Shown: in pieces, positions 1-5,435 of the stretch
Layout: each line of letters begins with the position of its first letter
How positions within the stretch are numbered: position 1 is the first letter of the stretch
Assembly: GCA_900756545.1 (NCBI GenBank)
Contig: CAAEKO010000042.1
Span: 1 to 5,435, forward strand
Length of the DNA: 5,435 nt
Source: Clostridia bacterium
GTDB taxonomy: Bacteria; Bacillota; Clostridia; UBA1381
Reading direction: 5' to 3'
Made by a program: the position numbers and the translations under genes
Notes under the pieces: model-generated
Seen by the model: the letters and a program-made list of their open reading frames with translations, nothing else
The model's database searches: none
Told to the model about the DNA's origin: nothing

Positions 1-359
1 ACAGCCGAACTTGCCAGCAGAAAATCTTCGGGAATATGGAAAAAGTAAGTTTTGGTGAAACCGATCAGTGCCTTGATCGACATGTTCAGATATTCAAAAT
101 CATTATATCCGCTAAGGATAATAATTTTGATTTCCGGATAATTTAAGTTCAGGTATTTCATCAGCTCTACACCGTCCATATAAGGCATCCGTATGTCCGA
201 CAGCACCACGTCCGGCTTGTACTGCTGAATTTTTTCCATGGCCTCCAGGCCGTCTTTGGCTGTAGCCGCTACCTCAAATCCCCATTCCCCCCAGGGAATT
301 CCATTCGCCATGCCCTGCCGGATACTTTTTTCGTCGTCTACAATAATCAGCTTATACAC
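1..359 (-). CDS. Response regulator receiver domain, YesN/AraC type, C-terminus cut by the window edge
   Basis: 119 codons are visible from a GTG start (codon 359-357). The start is supported by GGGGAG at 366-371, six bases upstream, and no better start is seen. The N-terminus, VYKLIIVDDEKSIRQGM, is a classic CheY-like receiver: acidic pair D8-D9, phospho-acceptor D55 in LSDIRMPYMDG, and switch residue S83 in IILSGYNDFEY. The LSGYNDFEY wording is typical of Firmicute YesN-type regulators, which carry an AraC helix-turn-helix output domain and pair with a sensor kinase. That output domain would lie outside the window, so the class is inferred. After SIK (residue 96) the sequence departs from the usual YLLKP segment: it is a few residues longer and has YFFHIPEDF, so the conserved Lys-Pro of strand 5 is not evident. 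It is transcribed divergently from the small gene at 620. Receiver identity is near certain; output and target are unknown. Confidence 0.9.
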   Translation of the reverse strand, partial: MYKLIIVDDEKSIRQGMANGIPWGEWGFEVAATAKDGLEAMEKIQQYKPDVVLSDIRMPYMDGVELMKYLNLNYPEIKIIILSGYNDFEYLNMSIKALIGFTKTYFFHIPEDFLLASSA

Positions 360-387
360 AGTATTCTCCCCGCTTTCAATACATAAT

Positions 388-415
388 AAAAAGGCGTTCT
401 GCTTTGCAGACCGCT
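388..415 (-). terminator. Terminator-like hairpin in the leader of the response regulator gene
   Basis: On the minus strand TCTGC (410-406) and GCAGA (402-398) pair around an AAA loop. The stem continues past one G-A mismatch with GCG/CGC (414-412 with 396-394). One C and then five T residues (392-388) follow. It lies between the predicted promoter and the GTG start, so if real it would act as an attenuator. The loop is tight and the stem interrupted, so confidence is modest. Confidence 0.35.
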
Positions 416-440
416 GGATAAGCGTATTCACCACTCTGCA
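405..440 (-). promoter_or_regulatory. Possible anti-terminator pairing in the response regulator leader
   Basis: TGCAGA (440-435, minus strand) can pair with TCTGCA (410-405), enclosing a smaller CGCT/AGCG stem with loop TATCC (425-413). This uses the same bases as the 5' arm of the terminator-like hairpin at 388-415, so the two folds exclude each other. That is the arrangement expected of an attenuator switch, but no ligand or known RNA family is recognised, and short complementary stretches can arise by chance. Confidence 0.25.
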
Positions 441-451
441 TGCATTTTTTA

Positions 452-480
452 TTTATAATGCCACATGGATTGAATGTTAA
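452..480 (-). promoter_or_regulatory. Predicted sigma-A promoter for the response regulator gene
   Basis: Read on the minus strand, TTAACA (480-475) and TATAAA (457-452) are separated by exactly 17 bases; each matches the consensus at five of six positions. Transcription would begin near 446-445, giving a leader of about 86 bases before the GTG start. It is a sequence match only. Confidence 0.55.
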
Positions 481-535
481 ACGCGCGATTTATCAATTTG
501 TTATTATTTACTATTTTATTATATATTTTCTTGTA

Positions 536-563
536 TGAATGCAATGCAATCGTAATACATTCA
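536..563. promoter_or_regulatory. Dyad TGAATG/CATTCA upstream of the small DNA-binding-like gene, possible operator
   Basis: TGAATG (536-541) and CATTCA (558-563) form a perfect 6-base inverted repeat separated by 16 bases. The left part of the gap holds a tandem GCAAT GCAAT (541-550). It sits in the A/T-rich spacer between the divergent regulator and the ribbon-helix-helix-like gene, 57 bases before the latter's start. An operator role for either product is only a guess. No convincing plus-strand promoter was found; TATACT at 590-595 is a possible -10 without a good -35. Confidence 0.2.
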
Positions 564-619
564 AATATACATTTATATTATAAAATGGATATACTGAGAA
601 AAAGAAAGGAGATTCGGAT

Positions 620-793
620 ATGAAAAAGTTTAAAATTCCTTCTATCCCGCCGACAACAAATAAATCTATCCGTTTTCCCAATGACATCATTACGGAGGTG
701 GAGCAGGTTATTCAGGGCAAAGATTGTACGTTTACAGCCTTTGTCGTGGAGGCGGTCCGGGTAGCGCTGGAAAATTTGAAAGAAGACTCTTAA
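620..793 (+). CDS. Small ribbon-helix-helix-like (Arc/CopG-type) protein, 57 aa, function unknown
   Basis: Complete 57-codon gene starting ATG at 620 with AAAGGAG at 605-611, eight bases upstream, and ending TAA at 791-793. After a basic, proline-rich start (MKKFKIPSIPPTTN), the segment KSIRFP (residues 15-20) looks like the DNA-contacting beta strand of a ribbon-helix-helix fold. It is followed by helix A (about 21-33, NDIITEVEQVI) and, after GKDCT, helix B (about 38-53, FTAFVVEAVRVALEN). The length and strand-helix-helix order fit Arc/CopG-type dimeric DNA-binding proteins, which often act as repressors or antitoxins. No toxin-like partner gene is next to it: the neighbours are a divergent response regulator and convergent glnN. 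It appears monocistronic, ending directly in a strong terminator. The strong ribosome binding site and terminator make it a real gene; the fold is inferred by eye and the target is unknown. Confidence 0.8.
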   Translation: MKKFKIPSIPPTTNKSIRFPNDIITEVEQVIQGKDCTFTAFVVEAVRVALENLKEDS

Positions 794-824
794 AAAAGCG
801 CAGGTCTTTTGACCTGCGCTTTTT
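793..824. terminator. Bidirectional intrinsic terminator between convergent genes
   Basis: Perfect inverted repeat: arms 793-806 and 811-824 around loop TTTT (807-810), with GC core GCGCAGGTC/GACCTGCGC flanked by an A run on the left and a T run on the right. This yields a hairpin plus U-tract on both strands. It begins on the last base of the small gene's stop codon and lies eight bases past the glnN stop, so it can end both transcripts. Confidence 0.93.
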
Positions 825-831
825 CATGCAA

Positions 832-2910
832 TCAAACGTTATATAAAAGCTCTGTATAGGTGGGGAATGGCCAGCAGGCTTTGTCCACCATAGTTTCCAG
901 CTCATCCGCCGCTTTGCGCACACGCATCATCTCCGGAATTACCCTTTCCTGATAATGCACAGCAAGATCAATGGCCTTTTCCATCTGTGGCTCGTTTGCT
1001 ACCACCGCATCCAGTGCGTTGGTAGCCGCGATCAACTCCTCTGTATGCATACTGATATTTTTCAGCAGATTCAACTCGTTGGGCGCCTCAATCCCCAAAT
1101 CCAGCTTGGATTTGATAGAATTATGCACAATGTTGGTATATTTCAGGCAGGCAGGCAAAATCTCTCGTTTTGCCATCTCCACCATAGTCAGCCCCTCAAT
1201 GTGCATAGTCTTGTTATAATCCTCAATCAAAATTTCGTACCGGGACAGAGTTTCCGCCTCCGTCAGTACCTGATGCTTCTCAAAAACGCGGATCACCTTT
1301 TCCGTGGTAAATACCGGCATCGCATCCACTGTAGTTTTCAGATTGGGCAGACCGCGCTTTTGAGCTTCCTCTACCCACTTGTCTGAATAATTGTTGCCGT
1401 TGAAGATAATCCGGCTATGCTTTTTGATGGTTTCCACAATCAGACTGGGGATCTCTGCCTCCGGATCCTTCGCCGCCTCCAGTCTGTCGGCAAATTGGGA
1501 TAGTGCTTCAGCAACAATGGTGTTAATGATCATATTGATCCCCGCAATAGACTGGGATGATCCGGGCATTCTAAATTCGAATTTGTTTCCCGTAAAAGCA
1601 AATGGCGAAGTCCTGTTCCGGTCCGTAGCATCCTTATTGATAACCGGAATAGAGTCCACACCAGTCTCCAAAATAGATACTGTATCCTCAATACTATTTT
1701 TTCCGCTCACTAAAGCGTCCAACACCTGGGTTAGCTGATCGCCTAAAAACAAGGAAACGATTGCCGGCGGCGCTTCGTTAGCTCCTAAGCGGTGGTCGTT
1801 CCCGGCAGTGGCTACCGACACCCGTAAAAGATCGCCGTATTCATCCACAGCCTTAATGACTGCCGCCAAAAACAGCAGGAATTTCTTGTTTGCGATGGGG
1901 TTTTTTCCCGGCTTCAACAGATTTCGGCCTGTGTTTGTTCCCAGCGACCAGTTGTTGTGCTTGCCCGACCCATTTACGCCGTCATAGGGCTTTTCGTGCA
2001 GAAGACACACAAGCCCGTGCCGTGCCGCAACCTTTTTCATGACGTCCATGGTCAACTGGTTTTGATCTGAGGCAAGATTTGTGGTTGTGAAAATTGGTGC
2101 AAGCTCATGCTGTGCCGGCGCAACCTCATTGTGCTTTGTCTTCGCCAATACGCCCAGTTTCCAAAGCTCTTCGTCAATTTCCTTCATGTAGGCCGCCACC
2201 CGTTCCTTGATGGTGCCGAAATAGTGGTCGTCCAGCTCCTGCCCCTTGGCTGGCTTCGCACCGAACAGCGTCCGCCCGGTGAGCATCAAATCTTTTCGCT
2301 GCTTATACAGCTTCGCGTCCACCAAAAAATACTCCTGCTCCGCACCGGCATAAGATATCACCCGAGTCGCGTCTGTGTTCAAAAATTTCAAAACCCGGAG
2401 TGCCTCCCGGCTCACCGCTTCCGTAGAGCGCATCAGCGGCGTTTTTTTGTCCAGGACTTCCCCGGTATAGGAGAAGAATGCCGTGGGGATAAACAGGGAG
2501 CTGTCCTTTACAAACGCAAAGGAGGTAGGATCCCACGCGGTGTAGCCCCTGGCCTCAAAGGTCGCCCGCAGTCCGCCCGAAGGGAAGCTAGAAGCGTCTG
2601 GTTCACTGACGATCAACTCTTTTCCGGAAAACTCCATAATCACCCGCCCATCGTCTGTGGGGGTGATGAAAGCGTCGTGCTTCTCCGCAGTCGTGCCGGT
2701 CATAGGCTGGAACCAGTGGGTATAGTGGGTCGCGCCCTTTTCAATAGCCCAGTCCTTCATAGCGTTGGCTACTACCTCTGCAACGCCAGGGTCTAACGCC
2801 GTTCCCTCCCGGATCGTCCGCTCTAGTGATTTGAAAGTTTCCTTGGGCAAGCGTGCCTTCATCACCGACAGATTAAACACATTTGCCCCAAACATCTCAG
2901 ATATTCCCAT
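832..2910 (-). CDS. glnN: Type III glutamine synthetase (GlnN)
   Basis: Cytosolic enzyme joining ammonia to glutamate with ATP to make glutamine. The 692-residue product is much longer than class I/II enzymes (about 350-470 aa) and fits the class III range. Visible blocks: class III N-terminal region with KGATHYTHWFQPMTG (58-72) and the hallmark EPDASSFPSGG (103-113) followed by FEARGYTAWDP; metal-binding GAEQEYFLVD (189-198); HNEVAPAQHEL (260-270); ATP-binding signature KPYDGVNGSGKHNNWS (307-322); RNRTSPFAF (431-439) and EFRMPGSSQS (445-454); then the helical class III C-terminal extension to residue 692. ATG at 2910 is chosen because GGAGGGAG lies at 2918-2925 and MGISEMFGANVFN resembles clostridial GlnN starts. 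The frame stays open to another ATG at 2979, but that stretch coincides with a leader hairpin. Stop TGA is at 834-832. It probably forms a dodecamer of two hexamer rings, as known for the family. All visible motifs are intact. Confidence 0.97.
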   Translation of the reverse strand: MGISEMFGANVFNLSVMKARLPKETFKSLERTIREGTALDPGVAEVVANAMKDWAIEKGATHYTHWFQPMTGTTAEKHDAFITPTDDGRVIMEFSGKELIVSEPDASSFPSGGLRATFEARGYTAWDPTSFAFVKDSSLFIPTAFFSYTGEVLDKKTPLMRSTEAVSREALRVLKFLNTDATRVISYAGAEQEYFLVDAKLYKQRKDLMLTGRTLFGAKPAKGQELDDHYFGTIKERVAAYMKEIDEELWKLGVLAKTKHNEVAPAQHELAPIFTTTNLASDQNQLTMDVMKKVAARHGLVCLLHEKPYDGVNGSGKHNNWSLGTNTGRNLLKPGKNPIANKKFLLFLAAVIKAVDEYGDLLRVSVATAGNDHRLGANEAPPAIVSLFLGDQLTQVLDALVSGKNSIEDTVSILETGVDSIPVINKDATDRNRTSPFAFTGNKFEFRMPGSSQSIAGINMIINTIVAEALSQFADRLEAAKDPEAEIPSLIVETIKKHSRIIFNGNNYSDKWVEEAQKRGLPNLKTTVDAMPVFTTEKVIRVFEKHQVLTEAETLSRYEILIEDYNKTMHIEGLTMVEMAKREILPACLKYTNIVHNSIKSKLDLGIEAPNELNLLKNISMHTEELIAATNALDAVVANEPQMEKAIDLAVHYQERVIPEMMRVRKAADELETMVDKACWPFPTYTELLYNV

Positions 2911-2917
2911 GCATATT

Positions 2918-2925
2918 CTCCCTCC
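2918..2925 (-). promoter_or_regulatory. Ribosome binding site that decides the glnN start
   Basis: GGAGGGAG on the minus strand, seven bases before ATG at 2910. It supports this start over the in-frame ATG at 2979 and over the out-of-frame ATG at 2914-2912. Confidence 0.8.
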
Positions 2926-2934
2926 GCAATTATC

Positions 2935-2987
2935 AAAAAAGGCGTCAATAGGTCGATTGCTCCCATTCAGCAACAACATACAACGCC
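2935..2987 (-). terminator. Attenuator-like hairpin with U6 tract in the glnN leader
   Basis: Minus strand: outer stem GGCGT (2987-2983) with ACGCC (2945-2941), an internal loop, then GTTG/CGAC (one G-U pair) and TTGCT (2972-2968) with AGCAA (2960-2956) around loop GAATGGG. A single T is bulged between the two inner helices. The outer stem is followed directly by TTTTTT (2940-2935). It lies in the roughly 100-base leader between the consensus promoter at 3019-3047 and the glnN start, so it looks like a regulated premature terminator. In Clostridia, nitrogen genes are known to be controlled by ANTAR-protein antitermination, but the paired hexaloop hairpins of that system are not clearly formed here. 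Confidence 0.55.
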
Positions 2988-3018
2988 CTTTGTCTGGTTT
3001 ACTTTTCCAATGTTATTT

Positions 3019-3047
3019 ATTATATCAACTTTAAAAAAAAATGTCAA
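3019..3047 (-). promoter_or_regulatory. Consensus sigma-A promoter for glnN
   Basis: Minus strand: perfect TTGACA (3047-3042), 17-base spacer, perfect TATAAT (3024-3019), with TG one base upstream of the -10 (extended -10). The spacer begins with nine consecutive T residues. Start of transcription is expected near 3013-3011. It lies downstream of gatB, so glnN can be transcribed independently. Such a strong promoter is consistent with control being exerted later, in the leader. Confidence 0.85.
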
Positions 3048-3053
3048 TATAAA

Positions 3054-3069
3054 TTCCCCAAAAGGAGAA
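3054..3069 (-). terminator. Weak candidate terminator downstream of gatB
   Basis: On the minus strand TTCTCC (3069-3064) and GGGGAA (3059-3054) can form a 6-bp stem (one G-U pair) around loop TTTT. Only TTTATATT follows before the glnN -35 box, so the U-tract is poor. A second small hairpin, CCTG/CAGG, lies at 3093-3106. Neither is a convincing terminator, so read-through from gatB into the glnN leader is possible. Confidence 0.22.
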
Positions 3070-3114
3070 ACACCGTAAAATCGCATAATTTGCCTGCCCG
3101 AACAGGTTTAGATA

Positions 3115-4515
3115 TTAGCTATTTTTCAAAAGCTCTAAGAGGCATTGCCTGCATATAGCCGGATCAATCCCATTTCCGCCCGCGCGCATGACCTGACCCA
3201 TCAAAAATCCGATTATTTTCGGATTCCCCGCCCGGTATTCCTCTACCGCTTTTGGCTGCTGATCCAGCACAACCCGTATTAGTGCTCTGATTTCTGCCGG
3301 ATCGTTCTGTATCAAAAGCCCTCGCCTTCGGGCAATATCCATAGGCGACTCTCCAGTATCGCACATAACTCGCAAAATATCCTTTGCCGCGTTTTTCGTT
3401 ACGATTCCCTCCTCGCTCATTTTCACCAGCTCTGCCAGCGTCCCGGGCATAACCAAAAGCTCTCCTACAGCCTTTCCCTTTGCGTTTAAGTTCCTATTCA
3501 GCTCGCCGGTCATCCAGTTCGCTACAGCGCCGTATGCCGGGTACACCTTCACCGCCTCGTCATAAAAATCGGCAAACTCCCGGCTGGCAACCAGCAGCTC
3601 GGTCTGCTCCGCGTTCAGTCCATACCCCTGATAGCGCATACGCCTGCGCTGGGGCATTTCCGGCAGCGTCTCACGAATTCCTTCGATTTCCCTATGGGAA
3701 ATCATTACCGGGGGAATATCCGGCTCCGAAAAATACCGATAGTCGTGGGCTTGTGCCTTTGTACGCATCCCAAAGGTGATTCCCCTCTGCTCATCAAACC
3801 GGCGGGTTTCCTGCAAAACCCTTCCGCCTCCGTCGAGAATCTCCGCCTGCCGTCTTTCCTCATAGGCAACCGCCCGCCGAATGGAACGGATGGAATTGAG
3901 ATTTTTGATTTCCGCCCGGATACCCATTTCTTTCGCGCCCTCCGGCGTCAAGGAAATGTTTACATCCACCCGCAAAGAGCCTTGCTCCAGCCGGGCATCG
4001 CATACGCCGGCATACCGCAAGCGTAGACATATTTCCTCCACAAACGCTCCTACCTGCTCCGCTGTCCTGAAATCCGGCTGAGTAACAATTTCAATTAAAG
4101 GTACGCCGCAGCGGTTATAGTCTATCCGGCTGGTATTTTCCTCATGGATAAGCTTCCCTGCGTCCTCCTCTAGATGTATCCGCTGAATTCCGATCCCCAT
4201 AACTGTTCCCTTACCACAGATCGGATGGAAAAACTGGGTGATCTGATAGGCTTTTGGCAAATCTGGATAAAAATAGTTTTTCCTGTCAAAGGCAGAATAT
4301 GCATTGATTTCACAATCCAATGCCAGCCCCGCCCGGACTGCCAGCGTCACCGCTTCCCGGTTCAGTGCCGGGAGCGTACCAGGCATCCCCAGGCAGACCG
4401 GACATGTCCGTTGATTCGGCCTGCCGCCGAAGCTGTTCTCACAGGCGCAGAAAATCTTTGATTTTGTCAATAACTCTGCATGGATTTCCAGCCCAATCAC
4501 CGTCGTATATCTCAT
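3115..4515 (-). CDS. gatB: Aspartyl/glutamyl-tRNA amidotransferase subunit B (GatB)
   Basis: Subunit B of the GatCAB amidotransferase, which phosphorylates and then amidates the mischarged residue of Glu-tRNA(Gln) and/or Asp-tRNA(Asn) in the cytosol, using ammonia channelled from GatA. The 466-residue product is full length for the family (about 470-480). Visible features: GLEIHAEL (8-15) with the metal/kinase-site H12; a CxC...CPVC set (C23, C25, C38, C41), the zinc-type motif of many GatB proteins; FYPDLPKAYQITQ (82-94); HLEEDAGKLIHEE (114-126); and the family signature DYNRCGVPLIEIV (132-144). The helical, tRNA-contacting YqeY-like tail occupies about 320-466, ending in GNGIDPAICRQCLLELLK. 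ATG at 4515 overlaps the gatA stop by four bases (ATGA) and has GGGAGG at 4523-4528, seven bases upstream, implying translational coupling. TAA stop is at 3117-3115. No defects are visible. Confidence 0.97.
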   Translation of the reverse strand: MRYTTVIGLEIHAELLTKSKIFCACENSFGGRPNQRTCPVCLGMPGTLPALNREAVTLAVRAGLALDCEINAYSAFDRKNYFYPDLPKAYQITQFFHPICGKGTVMGIGIQRIHLEEDAGKLIHEENTSRIDYNRCGVPLIEIVTQPDFRTAEQVGAFVEEICLRLRYAGVCDARLEQGSLRVDVNISLTPEGAKEMGIRAEIKNLNSIRSIRRAVAYEERRQAEILDGGGRVLQETRRFDEQRGITFGMRTKAQAHDYRYFSEPDIPPVMISHREIEGIRETLPEMPQRRRMRYQGYGLNAEQTELLVASREFADFYDEAVKVYPAYGAVANWMTGELNRNLNAKGKAVGELLVMPGTLAELVKMSEEGIVTKNAAKDILRVMCDTGESPMDIARRRGLLIQNDPAEIRALIRVVLDQQPKAVEEYRAGNPKIIGFLMGQVMRAGGNGIDPAICRQCLLELLKNS

Positions 4516-5435
4516 ACCGCCGCCTCCCGTCTTGCAAAGTTCCGCTCAAACACATCCGCCGCTCCGATTATGGTTGCCTCTGAAAAAGCCCTGCCGGTCA
4601 AGCTCATGCCGATGGGCATTCCTGCCGCATCGTAGCCGCAGACTGTGGAAATCGCAGGAAGTCCCGCCAGGTTCATTGGCACGGTACAGAAATCATTTTG
4701 ATACATTCTAACCGGCGGCTGTTCTCCCACAGGATATGCCGCCGTAGGCGCGGCAGGCGTCAGCAAGACGTCACAGCTTTCAAACTGCTCTGAAAACTCC
4801 CGGATGATCTGCGTACGAACCCGTGCGGCGTTTTGGTAATATGCTTCGTAATACCTGCTTGACAGGGCATAATTACCCAGCATGATCCGCCGCTTGACCT
4901 CCTGCCCGAAGCCCTCCCGCCGTGTGTTCTGCACCAGCCGGGTAAAGTCTTCCCTGCTTTCGGAACGGCACCCATACCGCACACCGTCAAACCGCGCCAA
5001 ATTCGCAGCCGCTTCCGCGGAAGAAATCAAGTAGTAGGCTGGAACGGCATAGGCCAACGATGGCATAGCCGTTTCAACCAGAATACCCCCCTGCCGCTCA
5101 TAAAATCGCGCCGCCGCCAAAACGGCCTCTTTGACCGCTGGCTCTACGCTCTCTCCAAAAAACTCTGCTGGTAGTCCGATCCGCAGTCCCTTTACCCCCT
5201 GCCCGATTTGTGCCAAAGGATTGGGGCAGGGCCTGTCCCAAGTCGTCATGTCCTTATCGTCCCGCCCAGCGATTTCGGCTAACACTACACCACAGTCCTC
5301 GGCGGATCCGGCAATCACCCCAATTTGGTCGAAGCTGGAGGCAAAGGCTACCAAGCCAAACCGGGACACAAGCCCATAAGTGGGCTTTAATCCAGTAACT
5401 CCGCAAAAGGCGGCGGGCTGGCGGATTGACCCGCC
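4512..5435 (-). CDS. gatA: Aspartyl/glutamyl-tRNA amidotransferase subunit A (GatA), N-terminus beyond window
   Basis: 307 C-terminal residues of the glutaminase subunit, an amidase-signature hydrolase that releases ammonia from glutamine for GatB. The frame is open to base 5435; GatA is usually about 485 aa, so roughly 175-180 residues are missing. The GTG near 5369 is internal, because GGSIRQPAAFCG and KPTYGLVSRFGLVAFASSFDQIG run in frame across it. The first visible motif, GGSIRQPA, holds the catalytic serine (Ser at 5429-5427) of the Ser-cisSer-Lys triad; the lysine and second serine lie outside. Other GatA blocks: RFDGVRYG (about 150-157), RIMLGNYALSSRYYEAYYQNA (about 183-203, the GatA-specific helix pair), DVLLTPAAPT, and TVPMNLAGLPAIS near the C-terminus. 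TGA stop at 4514-4512 overlaps the gatB ATG. gatC is not in the window; it is commonly just upstream of gatA. Some positions differ from the common form (KPTYGL instead of KPTYGR). Confidence 0.95.
   Translation of the reverse strand, partial: GGSIRQPAAFCGVTGLKPTYGLVSRFGLVAFASSFDQIGVIAGSAEDCGVVLAEIAGRDDKDMTTWDRPCPNPLAQIGQGVKGLRIGLPAEFFGESVEPAVKEAVLAAARFYERQGGILVETAMPSLAYAVPAYYLISSAEAAANLARFDGVRYGCRSESREDFTRLVQNTRREGFGQEVKRRIMLGNYALSSRYYEAYYQNAARVRTQIIREFSEQFESCDVLLTPAAPTAAYPVGEQPPVRMYQNDFCTVPMNLAGLPAISTVCGYDAAGMPIGMSLTGRAFSEATIIGAADVFERNFARREAAV

Noticed and set aside
238..480. 80-codon plus-strand open frame over the regulator start and leader
   Set aside because: It overlaps the receiver coding strand and the predicted promoter, and its product has no recognisable features.
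732..923. 63-codon minus-strand open frame spanning the terminator and the glnN end
   Set aside because: It runs through a perfect bidirectional terminator and overlaps the glnN C-terminus in another frame.
955..1738. Several plus-strand open frames (82-143 codons) opposite the glnN C-terminal half
   Set aside because: They overlap each other and the well-supported glnN frame, and show no family resemblance.
2107..2796. 229-codon plus-strand open frame opposite glnN
   Set aside because: It is antisense to conserved catalytic-domain sequence of GlnN, has no recognisable protein features and is explained as a shadow of the real gene.
2912..2914. ATG two bases upstream of the chosen glnN ATG
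   Set aside because: It is out of frame with GlnN and slightly too close to the Shine-Dalgarno sequence; the in-frame ATG at 2910 fits better.
3480..4583. Plus-strand open frames opposite gatB
   Set aside because: They are antisense to a complete, motif-rich gatB, and their compositions look like reverse-strand shadows.
5370..5387. Perfect inverted repeat AAGCCCA/TGGGCTT with a 4-base loop
   Set aside because: It lies inside gatA at codons for the conserved LKPTYG region and has no T-tract, so it is most simply a by-product of coding sequence.
1..5435. CRISPR array, tRNA/rRNA gene, insertion sequence or prophage
   Set aside because: No regularly spaced repeats, cloverleaf-like sequence, terminal inverted repeats or transposase-like frame were seen on either strand.

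Overview
The window looks like chromosomal DNA from a low- to mid-GC Firmicute, probably a Clostridia-class anaerobe. The reasons are a class III glutamine synthetase (GlnN), a gatA-gatB operon with an ATGA overlap, a YesN/AraC-type response regulator receiver domain, strong GGAGG-type ribosome binding sites and A/T-rich intergenic spacers with near-consensus sigma-A promoters. The genus cannot be named from sequence reading alone.

Layout from left to right. At 1-359 (minus) lies the N-terminal part of a response regulator that runs off the left edge. At 360-619 is a divergent, A/T-rich control region. It holds a good minus-strand promoter for the regulator, a leader with a terminator-like hairpin, and a small dyad. 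At 620-793 (plus) is a 57-residue ribbon-helix-helix-like protein. At 793-824 is a long perfect hairpin serving as a shared terminator between this gene and the convergent glnN. At 832-2910 (minus) is complete glnN. At 2911-3114 is its control region, with a consensus promoter and a leader hairpin followed directly by six U residues. At 3115-4515 (minus) is complete gatB, and at 4512-5435 (minus) is gatA, missing its N-terminus at the right edge.

Functionally, glnN makes glutamine from glutamate and ammonia. GatCAB consumes glutamine as amide donor to correct Glu-tRNA(Gln) and/or Asp-tRNA(Asn). The genes are co-oriented, but glnN has its own promoter, so it need not be co-transcribed with gatAB. 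The core genes are ordinary. The parts most worth a second look are the glnN leader (attenuator-like hairpin lying inside an open frame continuous with glnN), the response regulator leader (two mutually exclusive pairings), and the atypical end of the receiver domain, which appears to lack the conserved Lys-Pro.
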